A DNA stretch of 18,147 nt from an uncultured Desulfovibrio sp. (GCA_947177085.1 CAMWTD010000019.1:1-18147), one strand, 5' to 3'; positions 1-7,977 are shown, counted from the stretch's first letter. Made by a program: numbers and translations. Notes: generated from the sequence alone by a model not told the origin.

Positions 1-534
1 TACCATGCCATGATGCGCGAAATGGACAGCATGGAGAAGATCAACCGCACGCGCGAGGAAGAAAAGCTCACCCTGCTCGAAGAATTGCAGACCCAGGAGA
101 AGGCCCTCGCCGAATGCGAGCAGGAGCACGGCGCGCTCAAGGCCGAGCTGGACGCCGCTCGCTCCGGCCTCGACGCCCGGCTGGACCAGGCCCGCGCGCA
201 GCTTGAGAAATTGAGCAGCAAGCGCGAGACCGTGGGCAAGGCCATCCCGCGCCCGGTCTTCATGCGCTATGAGTTCATCCGCAAGCGCCTCGAACATCCG
301 GTCATCGTGGCCGTGCGCGAGGGCGTGTGCTCCGGCTGCAATATCGCCGTGCCGCCGCAGGCCTTCATCGACCTCCAGCGCGGCCAGCAGATCCAGAGCT
401 GCCCCAACTGCCAGCGGCTCATCTTCTGGTGCGAGCATTTTGAGGAGGCCAAACCCAAGGAAGCCGCGAAAGCCGTGGCCCCCGCCGAGGCGAGCGAGCC
501 TGCCGAGGCCCCGGAAGAGGCCCCGGCCGAATAG
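1..534 (+). CDS. Coiled-coil protein with C-terminal C4 zinc ribbon (5' end outside window)
   Basis: The reading frame is open to the first base of the window, so the true start lies upstream and only the C-terminal ~177 residues are visible. The first ~80 residues are rich in Glu, Lys, Leu and Ala with heptad-like spacing, as in a long coiled coil. A zinc-ribbon module follows, with the knuckles CSGC and CPNC about 30 residues apart and the sequence IAVPPQAF between them. This is the pattern of the DUF164/zf-RING_7 (CT398-like) family. The tail after the ribbon is a low-complexity Ala/Pro/Glu stretch. Members of this family are widespread in bacteria, probably bind nucleic acid or protein, and have no settled enzymatic role. 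It lies just upstream of rnpB, with 47 bases between its stop and the RNA. The family call is good; the function is unknown. Confidence 0.85.
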   Translation, partial: YHAMMREMDSMEKINRTREEEKLTLLEELQTQEKALAECEQEHGALKAELDAARSGLDARLDQARAQLEKLSSKRETVGKAIPRPVFMRYEFIRKRLEHPVIVAVREGVCSGCNIAVPPQAFIDLQRGQQIQSCPNCQRLIFWCEHFEEAKPKEAAKAVAPAEASEPAEAPEEAPAE

Positions 535-552
535 AGGGGAAGAAATAAGGCG

Positions 553-581
553 GCGGCCGCGCCTTCCGAAAAATCGGCCGC
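553..581 (+). other. GC-rich inverted repeat directly before rnpB
   Basis: GCGGCCG at 553-559 is the exact reverse complement of CGGCCGC at 575-581. The 15-base loop contains a second small hairpin, CCGA-AAAA-TCGG. No T tract follows, so it is not a standard intrinsic terminator. The last base of the repeat touches the first base of the rnpB P1 helix. It could end the upstream message, help processing of the RNA 5' end, or be chance in a GC-rich sequence. Confidence 0.35.
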
Positions 582-967
582 GCACGGGAGGCGGACAGAC
601 CGTCGCTGCGGGCGTGGGCAAGCGCTTGCGCCCGGGGAGGAAAGTCCGGGCTCCACAGGGCAGGACGCTGGGCAATACCCAGGGGGGGCGACCCCCGGAC
701 AGCGCCACAGAAAGCAAACCGCCGCGCGCTGCGCGGTAAGGGTGAAACGGTGGGGCAAGAGCCCACCAGATGTCGCGGCGACGCGACATGCTCGGCATAC
801 CCCGTCCGGAGCAAGACCAAATAGGGAAGGAGGCCGGCCCGGCCCATGCCTTCCGGGTAGGTTGCTTGAGGGCGCGGGCAATCGCGCTCCTAGAGGAATG
901 ACGGTCACTGCGCCCGGCTCTCAGCCCGGCGCGGGACAGAACCCGGCTTATCGTCCGGCTCCCGTGC
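582..967 (+). ncRNA. rnpB: RNase P RNA, bacterial type A
   Basis: This is the catalytic RNA of ribonuclease P, which trims the 5' leader of pre-tRNA. The conserved core elements are all present: GAGGAAAGTCCGGGCTCC at 637-654 (CR I), the ACAGAAA element with AAGGGTGAAACGGTG at about 707-755, AGAGGAATGA at 892-901 (CR IV), and ACAGAACCCGGCTTATCG ending at 953 (CR V). The ends were set from helix P1: bases 582-596 pair with 953-967 with a single mismatch, giving a 386-nt RNA, normal for type A. The region is also open as a protein reading frame that runs into ispDF, but the conserved bases are those of the RNA. P1 is followed at once by GTTTT, and the ispDF start codon is five bases beyond the RNA end. 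Confidence 0.96.
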
Positions 968-972
968 GTTTT

Positions 973-2217
973 ATGGTTTCAACCGCGCCATCCTGCCCGT
1001 CCCCCCGCAAGCCGGGGGAGGAACTCCCCTGGGCCGTGGTGCTTGCCGCGGGCAGCGGCAGCCGCCTTGCTGGGGCGCTTCAGGGCCGCGCCAAGCAGTT
1101 CGAGCCTTTTGACGGCGCGCCGCTCTATTGGCGCTCCGCCCAGGTGTTCGCGCAAAGCGGGGCCGTGGGCGGCATCGTCCTTGTCTTTCCCGGGTCGGTC
1201 CGCGAGGCCGAGGCGGCGCGCATCGCCTCGCTGCCCGCCGGTGACGATCTCGGCATCCCCTGGATTGCCGTGGCGGGCGGTGCGCAAAGGCAGGATTCCG
1301 TGCGCCTGGGCCTCGCCGCAGTGCCCCCCACCGTGCGCCATGTGCTCATCCATGACGCGGCCCGGCCCTTTGTGAGCGCCGCCCTCGTGCGCCGCATCTG
1401 CGCGGCCCTCGCCGAGGACGCCCCCGCCGTTATCCCGGGCCTGCCCGTGACGGACACCATCAAGCTCGTTGATGCCGCCGCGCCGGAACTCGTGGCCGAG
1501 ACCTTGCCGCGCCACAGGCTTCGCGCCGTGCAGACGCCGCAGGGCTTTGACGCCGCCCTTTTGCGCGAGGCCCATGAACGCGCCCGCGACGGGGACGCGC
1601 CCGCCACGGACGATGCGGCTCTTATGGAGGCCTGCGGCCATCCGGTGCGCATCATCCCCGGGGAGGCGGAAAACGTGAAGATCACCAATCCCCAAGACCT
1701 CGCCCTTTTGCGCGGTCCCGCGCCCGCGCCCATGCCCTGCAGTGGCCTCGGCTACGATGTCCACCGCTTCGGGGGGGACAGGCCCCTCATGCTCGGGGGG
1801 GTGGAAATCGCGGGCGCGCCCGGCGTGCTTGCCCATTCCGACGGGGATGTGCTCCTGCACGCGCTCATGGACGCCATCCTCGGCTGCGCTTCCCTCGGCG
1901 ACATCGGCCAGCATTTCCCGGACAGCGACCCGGCGCTTTCCGGCATTTCCTCCGCGCTCCTGCTGGATCGCGTGCTGGAGCTGGCGAGCGGCGCGGGCCT
2001 TGAGATCTGCCATGTGGACATGACCCTTGTGGCGCAAAAGCCGCGTCTCGCTCCCTGGCGCGAGGAAATCCGCGCCAATGTGGCGCGACTGCTGGGGCTC
2101 GCGCGAAATCAGGTCAACCTCAAGGCCACCACGGAGGAAGGGCTTGGCTTTACCGGGCGCGGTGAGGGCATCAAGGCCTGGGCCCTGGTGAGCGCGGCGC
2201 GCAAGGCCGGGGACTGA
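973..2217 (+). CDS. ispDF: Bifunctional IspD/IspF (MEP pathway)
   Basis: This is a fusion of two non-consecutive enzymes of the methylerythritol phosphate route to isoprenoids: 2-C-methyl-D-erythritol 4-phosphate cytidylyltransferase and 2-C-methyl-D-erythritol 2,4-cyclodiphosphate synthase. It has 414 residues. IspD fills roughly residues 22-250, with the nucleotide-binding AAGSGSRLAG...KQF, HDAARPFV, TDTIK, QTPQGF and TDDAALME. IspF begins near residue 254 with GYDVHRF, then HSDGDVLLHALMDAILG, GDIGQHFPDSDP and ATTEEGLGFTGRGEG; the Asp and His zinc ligands are kept. The ATG at 973 is the only usual start codon between the RNase P RNA and the IspD core. It has no clear Shine-Dalgarno sequence. 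The frame stays open further upstream, but that stretch is rnpB. The fused form is known from several proteobacterial groups. Confidence 0.96.
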   Translation: MVSTAPSCPSPRKPGEELPWAVVLAAGSGSRLAGALQGRAKQFEPFDGAPLYWRSAQVFAQSGAVGGIVLVFPGSVREAEAARIASLPAGDDLGIPWIAVAGGAQRQDSVRLGLAAVPPTVRHVLIHDAARPFVSAALVRRICAALAEDAPAVIPGLPVTDTIKLVDAAAPELVAETLPRHRLRAVQTPQGFDAALLREAHERARDGDAPATDDAALMEACGHPVRIIPGEAENVKITNPQDLALLRGPAPAPMPCSGLGYDVHRFGGDRPLMLGGVEIAGAPGVLAHSDGDVLLHALMDAILGCASLGDIGQHFPDSDPALSGISSALLLDRVLELASGAGLEICHVDMTLVAQKPRLAPWREEIRANVARLLGLARNQVNLKATTEEGLGFTGRGEGIKAWALVSAARKAGD

Positions 2218-2254
2218 GCCCCGCCGGGGCGTCTGCCTGGTGAAGGATACAAGC

Positions 2255-4012
2255 ATGAATACCGATGTGATGCGTCCGTGGCTGGCCCATTATGAGGACT
2301 TTGTGCCCCATGAGGTCAAGCCCTGGGACAGGCCCCTCTATGCCATGCTCGATGACGCGGCGGAGAACTATCCCCAAAGGCTCGCCGTCATCTTCCAGAA
2401 TACGCGCATTACCTACCGGGCCTTGCGCGACAGGGCGGAACGCTTCGCCGGGGCGCTCAGGCGCATGGGCGTGCGCCCGGGCGAGCGGGTGGCCATCATG
2501 CTGCCCAACCTGCCGCAAACCATCATCGCCTTCTGGGGCGCGCTCAAGGCCGGGGCCGTGGTTGTCATGACCAATCCGCTCTATATGGAGAAGGAACTGG
2601 TCCAGAACCTCACGGACGCGGGCGCGAGCCACATGATCCTGCTCGACCTGCTCTGGCCGCGCGTGGCCGCCCTGCGCGACCGGCTCTCCGTCCGCAACTT
2701 CATCGTCACGGGCATTGCGGACGCGCTTTCCTTTCCCCTAAATCTGCTCTATCGCCTGAAGCAGCGCCGCAACCAGCCCCCTGTGCCGCAGGGCGACAGC
2801 GCTGTGCATTTCTGGAAGTCGTTCTGCCGCGGAGCCGAACGCCATTCCGAGCCCGTGGCCTCGCCCAGGGACGACCTTGTGCTCCTCCAGTATACCGGTG
2901 GAACCACGGGCATCTCCAAGGGCGTGGAGCTCACGCATTCCAATATCGGCACGAACTGCCGCCAGGTGCTGGACATTATCAACATCAAGGCCAGCGAACA
3001 CCAGACCTTCATCTCGCTTTTGCCGTTCTTCCATGTCTACGGCCTGACCATCACGCTCATTATCCCGGTCTATCTCGCGTCCACCGTGCTGCCCCTGCCG
3101 CGCTATGTGCCGCAGGACGTGCTCAAGCTCATTGCCAAGTACCGGCCCTCCGTCTTCCCGGGCGCGCCTTCCATCTACATGTCCCTGCTCCAGCAGAAGG
3201 ACCTTGCCCGCTACGACCTGCACAGCATCAGGATCTGCGTGTCCGGCTCCGCGCCCTTGCCGCGCGACGTGTTCCTGCGTTTCCAGGAGGTGACGGGCGC
3301 GTCCATCCTCGAGGGCTACGGGCTCACCGAGGCTTCGCCAATCACCCATTGCAATCCCCTCGGGCAGGAGGGGCAGCGGGCCAATTCCATCGGGATGCCC
3401 ATCCCCGGCACGGACGCGCGCATCGTGGACATGGAGGCGGGCGGCCTCTCCCTGCCCCCAGGCAAGCTCGGCGAAATGGTGGTGCGGGGCCCGCAGGTCA
3501 TGAAGGGCTACTGGAAGCGGCCCGACGAAACGGCCAACGCCCTTCGCAACGGCTGGCTCTATACCGGGGACCTCGCCACCATGGACGAGGACGGCTACTT
3601 CTACATCGTGGACCGCAAGAAGGACATGGTCATCGTCGGGGGCTACAACGTCTACCCGCGCGAGGTGGACGAGGTGCTCCTGGCGAACCCGAAGATCGCC
3701 GACGCCGTGACCGTGGGCATCAGCGACGGGATGCGCGGCGAGACGCTCAAGGCCTATGTGGTTCCAGAGCCGGGCCAGGCGCTTACCAAGGCCGACGTGG
3801 TGGCGTGGTGCCGGGCCAGGCTCGCCTCCTACAAGGTGCCGCGCCTGGTGGAATTTCGGGAGGATCTGCCCAAGACCATCGTGGGCAAGGTGCTCAGGCG
3901 GGCGCTGCGCGAGGAGGAAGAGGCGAGACGGGGCAAGGGCCGTGCGGCCGCCGCCCCGGCGGAAGCCACGGAGACCGGCAAGCCCGGGGAGGCGTCGGAA
4001 TCACGGGCCTGA
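2255..4012 (+). CDS. fadD: Long-chain fatty acid--CoA ligase (AMP-forming)
   Basis: This is a 585-residue member of the adenylate-forming (ANL) superfamily that activates a fatty acid to its acyl-AMP and then acyl-CoA. The ATP-binding motif YTGGTTGISKG lies near residue 213, EGYGLTEASP near 353, GWLYTGD near 433, the hinge region DRKKDMVIVGGYNVYPREV after it, and the C-terminal catalytic lysine in PKTIVGKVLRR near 545. These match FadD-type long-chain ligases best, although the substrate chain length cannot be read from the sequence. The ATG at 2255 was chosen over the GTG at 2240 because GAAGGA at 2242-2247 sits seven bases before it. The last ~35 residues are an Ala/Glu/Arg-rich tail beyond the catalytic domain. 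The gene follows ispDF by 37 bases on the same strand, and a short GC hairpin without a T tract (2218-2230) lies between them. Confidence 0.9.
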   Translation: MNTDVMRPWLAHYEDFVPHEVKPWDRPLYAMLDDAAENYPQRLAVIFQNTRITYRALRDRAERFAGALRRMGVRPGERVAIMLPNLPQTIIAFWGALKAGAVVVMTNPLYMEKELVQNLTDAGASHMILLDLLWPRVAALRDRLSVRNFIVTGIADALSFPLNLLYRLKQRRNQPPVPQGDSAVHFWKSFCRGAERHSEPVASPRDDLVLLQYTGGTTGISKGVELTHSNIGTNCRQVLDIINIKASEHQTFISLLPFFHVYGLTITLIIPVYLASTVLPLPRYVPQDVLKLIAKYRPSVFPGAPSIYMSLLQQKDLARYDLHSIRICVSGSAPLPRDVFLRFQEVTGASILEGYGLTEASPITHCNPLGQEGQRANSIGMPIPGTDARIVDMEAGGLSLPPGKLGEMVVRGPQVMKGYWKRPDETANALRNGWLYTGDLATMDEDGYFYIVDRKKDMVIVGGYNVYPREVDEVLLANPKIADAVTVGISDGMRGETLKAYVVPEPGQALTKADVVAWCRARLASYKVPRLVEFREDLPKTIVGKVLRRALREEEEARRGKGRAAAAPAEATETGKPGEASESRA

Positions 4013-4018
4013 GGCGGT

Positions 4019-4168
4019 TCAGAACGCCGACGAATCCACAATGGAAAGCAGGCGCGAGCAGCCGCCGAGCAGCATCAGGGCGAGCAGGACGCCAAGGGAG
4101 GCCAGTGGCCCGGGCGCACTCCACGGGGCTCGCCCCCGCGGGCGTCCTTTCCTTTCAAAAGCCATCAT
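4019..4168 (-). CDS. Very small lipoprotein-like ORF after lysC
   Basis: This is a 49-residue frame with tandem ATG codons (4168-4166 and 4165-4163). It starts six bases after the lysC stop on the same strand and ends six bases short of the convergent ligase stop, so it almost exactly fills the gap. The N-terminus is basic (RKGRPRGR). A hydrophobic stretch LASLGVLLALMLLGGC follows and ends in a lipobox-like LGGC near residue 37, leaving only about 13 residues after the cysteine (CSRLLSIVDSSAF). That is the layout of a small lipoprotein such as an entericidin-like peptide, though I recognise no family. The only Shine-Dalgarno hint is a weak AGG four to seven bases upstream. It would be co-transcribed with lysC. 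It may be a chance frame. Confidence 0.4.
   Translation of the reverse strand: MMAFERKGRPRGRAPWSAPGPLASLGVLLALMLLGGCSRLLSIVDSSAF
4124..4138 (+). other. Short GC hairpin between convergent genes
   Basis: CGGGG (4124-4128) pairs with CCCCG (4134-4138) across a five-base loop. On the plus strand it is followed, after some GC, by the pyrimidine-rich TCCTTTCCTTTC. It might weakly end the ligase message, but it lacks a continuous T tract and lies inside the small lipoprotein-like frame of the other strand. Confidence 0.2.
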
Positions 4169-4173
4169 CGGAC

Positions 4174-5397
4174 CTAGCCAAGGTCCCAGTCCAGGCCGAA
4201 GGTGTCGTGGAGGATGCGCACGGCAAGCTCCACATACTTTTCCTGGATAAGGATGGTGATCTTGATTTCCGACGTGCTGATCATGAGGATGTTGATGCCC
4301 TCCTGGGTCAGCGCGGCAAAGGCGCGTGCGGCCACGCCCGAATGGTTGCGCATTCCCACGCCGATGGCCGAGACCTTGGCCACGCTCACGTCGTGCAACA
4401 CTTCCGAAGCGCCGATCTTGCGCGCAACTTCGTCCATGATTTCCAGCGTTTGGGGCAAATCCTTGCGGGTGATGGTGAAGGTCATGTCCGTATGACCGTC
4501 CTGGCTCGTATTCTGGACGATCATGTCCACGAGGACGCCCCGTTCCGAAAGCGGGCCGAACACGGCGGCGGCCATGCCGGGCACGTCCGGCACGTCGCGC
4601 AGGGTCACGCGGGCCTGGTCCTTGTCGTAGGCGATGCCGGAAACGAGAACGGCTTCCATGCTGGGGTCCTCCTGGGTGACGAGGGTGCCGGGGTCGTCGC
4701 TGAACGTGGAGCGCACATGCACAGGGACCTTGTATTTCTTGGCAAACTCCACGGAACGGATGTGGAGCACCTTGGCGCCCATGCTCGCCATCTCCAGCAT
4801 TTCGTCATAGGCCACGCGCTCCATCTTGCGCGCGGTCGAGCAGATATTGGGGTCAGTGGTGTAGACCCCGTCCACATCGGTATAGATCTCGCAATCGGCC
4901 GAATCCAGCGCGGCGGCGAGCGCCACGGCCGAGGTGTCCGAGCCGCCGCGCCCGAGCGTGGTGATGCGGCCGTCCGGGGTGCAGCCCTGAAAGCCGGCCA
5001 CCACGAGGACGTCATAGTGCTGGAAAAGCTCCCGCAACTGCTCGCTGTTGATGGCGATAATGCGGGCGCGTCCGAAATCGTCGTCGGTGGTGACGGGGAT
5101 CTGCCAGCCGAGGAGGGAACGGGCGCTCACGCCCGCATCCTTGAGCAGCATGGTGAACAGGCTGACGGACACCTGCTCCCCGGTGGAGACGAGCACGTCG
5201 CATTCCGCCCTGTCCGGCGCGGGCGACCATTCGTCGGCCAGCGCCAGGAGGCGGTTGGTCTCTCCGGCGCGGGCCGAAAGCACGGCGATGACCTTGTTGC
5301 CGCGCGCAAGCCCGTCCATGACCTTGCCGCGCACCATCTTCATGCTTTCCAGCGTCGCCACTGAAGTGCCGCCGAATTTTTGCACCAGAATCTTCAT
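4174..5397 (-). CDS. lysC: Aspartate kinase
   Basis: Aspartate kinase phosphorylates L-aspartate, the first step towards lysine, threonine, methionine and diaminopimelate. The protein has 407 residues, a normal length for the monofunctional enzyme. It opens with the nucleotide-binding KFGGTS (residues 7-12). The kinase core shows STGEQVSVSLF, GFQGCTPDGRITTLGRGGSD and YTDVDGVYTTDP, and two ACT domains fill the C-terminal third, the usual site of feedback binding by lysine or threonine. The ATG at 5397 has GGAG at 5404-5407, six bases upstream, which decides it over an in-frame TTG six bases earlier. It is 12 bases downstream of tsaE, so the two are surely co-transcribed in the acpS-nnr-tsaE-lysC operon. 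Confidence 0.97.
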   Translation of the reverse strand: MKILVQKFGGTSVATLESMKMVRGKVMDGLARGNKVIAVLSARAGETNRLLALADEWSPAPDRAECDVLVSTGEQVSVSLFTMLLKDAGVSARSLLGWQIPVTTDDDFGRARIIAINSEQLRELFQHYDVLVVAGFQGCTPDGRITTLGRGGSDTSAVALAAALDSADCEIYTDVDGVYTTDPNICSTARKMERVAYDEMLEMASMGAKVLHIRSVEFAKKYKVPVHVRSTFSDDPGTLVTQEDPSMEAVLVSGIAYDKDQARVTLRDVPDVPGMAAAVFGPLSERGVLVDMIVQNTSQDGHTDMTFTITRKDLPQTLEIMDEVARKIGASEVLHDVSVAKVSAIGVGMRNHSGVAARAFAALTQEGINILMISTSEIKITILIQEKYVELAVRILHDTFGLDWDLG

Positions 5398-5409
5398 GCC
5401 CAACTCCGG

Positions 5410-5925
5410 TTAGCCGTTGCGCGGAACCGTACCCGCCTGCGGGAGGCTGGGGTCGCGCTCCATTGCCCGGGCCACCGCCGCGGCGAGGGCCGCGCCCCTG
5501 GGGCCCGCCCCCTTCAGGAGCAGCAGTCGGCCATCATCCACCATCTTGAGGGAGATGTCCAGAAAATCATCCGGGAGCGCCGCGGGGTCGAGGCTGTCCG
5601 CCCATTCCACCACCGCAAGGGCGTCATCGGCGTCGAGCGCGTCCAGAAGCTCCTCGGGCGCGTGCCCAGGGGCGCGGTAGAGGTCGCAATGCACCAGCGG
5701 GGGCAGTGTGGGGTAGATATTGCAAAGCGTGAAAGATGGGCTTGCGACCTCGGCCTCCTCTCCCCCCGGAAGCGCCCGCGCCAGGGCGGCCGTGAGTGTG
5801 ATCATGCCGCTGCCGAGGCCCCCGCTGAGAAGGATGGCGCGCACGCCGGAAGCGGGCAAGAGGCGCGCGAGCAGGGCCCCGAAGTTGCGGGTGGCCTCGA
5901 GGGTGGCGAGCTTCAGCATGGCCAT
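5410..5925 (-). CDS. tsaE: TsaE-family protein with altered Walker A motif
   Basis: TsaE is the ATPase that works with TsaB and TsaD in making the threonylcarbamoyl (t6A37) modification of tRNA. The 171-residue frame has the family's landmarks: SPSFTLCN (usually SPTFTLVN), HCDLYR with the Asp kept, and VEWAD with Glu and Trp kept. The P-loop, usually GDLGAGKTT, reads GGLGSGMIT here: the phosphate-binding lysine is Met41 and the magnesium-binding threonine is Ile42 (codons at 5800-5805). The frame is otherwise intact with no stops. It starts inside the end of nnr; ATGs at 5925 and 5919 are both possible, and a GGGAG about ten bases upstream slightly favours the first. Its position between nnr and lysC supports the family call. 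Whether it still hydrolyses ATP is doubtful. Confidence 0.88.
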   Translation of the reverse strand: MAMLKLATLEATRNFGALLARLLPASGVRAILLSGGLGSGMITLTAALARALPGGEEAEVASPSFTLCNIYPTLPPLVHCDLYRAPGHAPEELLDALDADDALAVVEWADSLDPAALPDDFLDISLKMVDDGRLLLLKGAGPRGAALAAAVARAMERDPSLPQAGTVPRNG

Positions 5926-7559
5926 GGCACGCGACGCTCCCAGACGCCTTGCCGCGTTTCGCCCAGTGTGGCGCACACATGGGGCAGCGCGTCCGCAAGC
6001 TCCGAGGCGAGGCAGCCCCGCCGGGGAAAGCCGCGCCCGAGGCTGCGCCCGGCCAGCGCATGCAGGACGACGCCCGTGGCTGCGGCGCGCAGGCCCGCGG
6101 CCTCATGACCGCGGCTTTGCGCAAGCAGGGCCGAGATGCAGCCCGCGAGCACATCCCCGGAACCGCCCATGGCCAGCGCCGGGACGGCATAGGGCGAGAT
6201 GAAGACAGGGGCCGACGCCTGCCCCACCAGGGTCCCCGCTCCCTTAAGGACAACGGCCGCCCGGGAGAGGGCGCAGAGGCCGGCCAACGCCGCCGGGCGG
6301 TCCGCCTGGATGTGGCGGCCGTCCGTGCCGAGCAGCGCCGCGGCCTCGCCGGGATGCGGCGTCAGCACATCATCGGGCCCGAGCTTTGCGAGCAGGTCGC
6401 TCCTGCGGGAAAGCAAGACGAGCGCGTCCGCGTCAATGACGGCGGGGGGGCGCTCCGGAAGTTGCAGCAGGGCCGCAAGAAAGGCCGCGGCATCCTCGCC
6501 CCGGCCCATGCCCGGGCCCACGGCAAGCGCCGTGGCGCGCCGCAGGCGTTCCAGCAGGGCGTCCTCGATGGCCGCGGGCCATTCCACCGCGCCGCGCGGC
6601 CCGAGGGCCACGGTCATGATTTCGGGCCAGCCCCCCTGGATGGCCGCAAGGGCGCTCTGCGGGGCGGCCGCGCTCACAAGGCCCGCGCCCGTGCGCAGGG
6701 CGGCGGCGCAGGCCATGTGGCCCGCGCCCGAGAGGCCGGGCGCGCCCCCGAGCACAAGCACATGGCCGAAACTGTTCTTGTGGCTTTCCGGGGCCGGAGC
6801 CGGGAGGCCGCTCAGGGCGCGGCCGTCGAGAAGGCAGTGGCGGACGGGGGCGCGCACCGGGGCCGGCATCCCGATATCGCCCACATGAAGAGCCCCGACC
6901 CAGGGGGCCGCATCGGGGAGGACCAGGCCCGGCTTGGCTGCGGCGAGGCTCACCGTGGCGTGGGCGCGCACGGCCACGGGCGAGGGCTTGCCGCTGGTTG
7001 CGTCGAGGCCCGAGGGAATATCCACGGCGAGCACAAAGCACGACGGGGTACGCCCGGAAAGGGCGTTGACCTGCTCGATGGCGGCCTGCGCGTCGGGCCT
7101 GAGCGTGCCGGAAAAGCCAGTGCCCAGAAGGCCGTCCACAATCAGGCGCGGCGGCGGGCATCCCCCGGCGAGCAGGCCCCCCGCCGCGGTGAGTTCCGGC
7201 AGCGGGATCACGCGCACGCCATTGGCGCGGGCGAGGGAGAGGTGGAGCGCGCTCGCCCCGGCGGCGGCTTCGGGCGGCCGCGCGGTGAAGAGCAGGGGCC
7301 TGGCCCCGCGATCCGCCAGCAGGCGCGCGATGCAGGCCGCGTCGCCCCCATTGTTGCCGCTGCCCATGATAAGCCACACGGCTTTGCCCGCCACATCCGG
7401 GCAGTACCGCAAGAGCACGTCCAGGGCCACATGCCCGGCATTTTCCATGAGCATGGCCGGTGAAAGGCCCAGCGCCGCGGCCTCGGCGTCCCACTGCCGC
7501 ATTTCCTCCGGCAGCGGCAGGGGGGACAGGCGGGCGCAAAACTCCGCAAGGGTCTCCAT
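5913..7559 (-). CDS. nnr: Bifunctional NAD(P)H-hydrate epimerase / ADP-dependent dehydratase
   Basis: This protein repairs NADHX and NADPHX, the damaged hydrated forms of the cofactors. It has 548 residues. The N-terminal YjeF_N epimerase half (to about residue 230) shows MLMENAG, GSGNNGGDA, VDGLLGTGFSG and DIPSGLDATSG. The C-terminal carbohydrate-kinase-like dehydratase half shows KNSFGHVLVLGG, LAVGPGMGRG, LTPHPGEAAALL, VLKGAGTLV and ALAMGGSGDVLAG. The start ATG overlaps the acpS stop as TAATG and has GGAGG four bases upstream, so translation is probably coupled. Its stop overlaps the start of tsaE. The fused two-domain form is the usual bacterial arrangement. Confidence 0.96.
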   Translation of the reverse strand: METLAEFCARLSPLPLPEEMRQWDAEAAALGLSPAMLMENAGHVALDVLLRYCPDVAGKAVWLIMGSGNNGGDAACIARLLADRGARPLLFTARPPEAAAGASALHLSLARANGVRVIPLPELTAAGGLLAGGCPPPRLIVDGLLGTGFSGTLRPDAQAAIEQVNALSGRTPSCFVLAVDIPSGLDATSGKPSPVAVRAHATVSLAAAKPGLVLPDAAPWVGALHVGDIGMPAPVRAPVRHCLLDGRALSGLPAPAPESHKNSFGHVLVLGGAPGLSGAGHMACAAALRTGAGLVSAAAPQSALAAIQGGWPEIMTVALGPRGAVEWPAAIEDALLERLRRATALAVGPGMGRGEDAAAFLAALLQLPERPPAVIDADALVLLSRRSDLLAKLGPDDVLTPHPGEAAALLGTDGRHIQADRPAALAGLCALSRAAVVLKGAGTLVGQASAPVFISPYAVPALAMGGSGDVLAGCISALLAQSRGHEAAGLRAAATGVVLHALAGRSLGRGFPRRGCLASELADALPHVCATLGETRQGVWERRVPWPC

Positions 7560-7933
7560 TATGCCTCCAGCACCACCACGGCCACGGCGTGGCTGCGTTC
7601 ATGGCTGATGGAAAGATGAATCGCGCGCGTGCCGAGCCCGGCGGCCCGCTGCGCGGCCGCCCCGTGAAAGACGAGGGTGGGCGCGCCCGCGGGCGTGTGC
7701 GCCACTTCCATCTGGCAGGGGCCGAGCCCGCCGGAAAATCCCGTGCCGAGGGCCTTGGCCGCGGCCTCCTTGGCGGCGAACCTGCCTGCGAGCAGGGAGA
7801 CGCGGGGCTGAGCGGGGAGCGCCGCCAGTTCGTCCGGGGCGAGAAATTTTTCGAGGAAGCGGCGCCCGAAGCGCGCATGGACTTTCCTGATGCGCTCAAG
7901 CTCCGTCATGTCGATGCCCAGCCCGACGATCAT
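7559..7933 (-). CDS. acpS: Holo-[acyl-carrier-protein] synthase
   Basis: AcpS transfers 4'-phosphopantetheine from coenzyme A to the serine of acyl carrier protein, making it active for fatty acid synthesis. The 124-residue protein has the family signatures: [10 protein letters not shown] at the N-terminus with the magnesium-binding Asp8, [23 protein letters not shown] with the catalytic Lys-Glu pair, and [17 protein letters not shown] at the C-terminus. The ATG at 7933 was chosen because the conserved sequence begins there and a run of six G lies just upstream; an upstream in-frame start adds only nine unconserved residues. It is the first gene of the minus-strand operon acpS-nnr-tsaE-lysC visible here, facing the divergent ugd. 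Confidence 0.96.
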   Translation of the reverse strand: MIVGLGIDMTELERIRKVHARFGRRFLEKFLAPDELAALPAQPRVSLLAGRFAAKEAAAKALGTGFSGGLGPCQMEVAHTPAGAPTLVFHGAAAQRAAGLGTRAIHLSISHERSHAVAVVVLEA

Positions 7934-7977
7934 GCCGCCCCCTGCGTCCGCGCCCGGCAACGCGCCTTCGCGCCCGC

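Noticed and set aside
742..972. Upstream in-frame extension of ispDF by 77 codons
   Set aside because: The stretch is the 3' part of RNase P RNA, with its conserved bases and P1 pairing; the protein reading is incidental.
2218..2230. Hairpin GCCCC-GCC-GGGGC between ispDF and the ligase as a terminator
   Set aside because: The stem is five base pairs with a three-base loop and no T tract follows; such repeats are frequent in this GC-rich sequence.
979..2256. 425-codon open frame opposite ispDF
   Set aside because: It is an antisense shadow typical of high-GC3 genes, with His/Gly/Arg-rich composition and no family motif.
3349..5364. 671-codon plus-strand frame across the ligase end and antisense to lysC
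   Set aside because: It overlaps two clearly recognised genes, has low-complexity composition, and has no ribosome binding site or known domain.
5949..7463. 504-codon plus-strand frame opposite nnr
   Set aside because: It is an antisense shadow of a well-supported two-domain enzyme.
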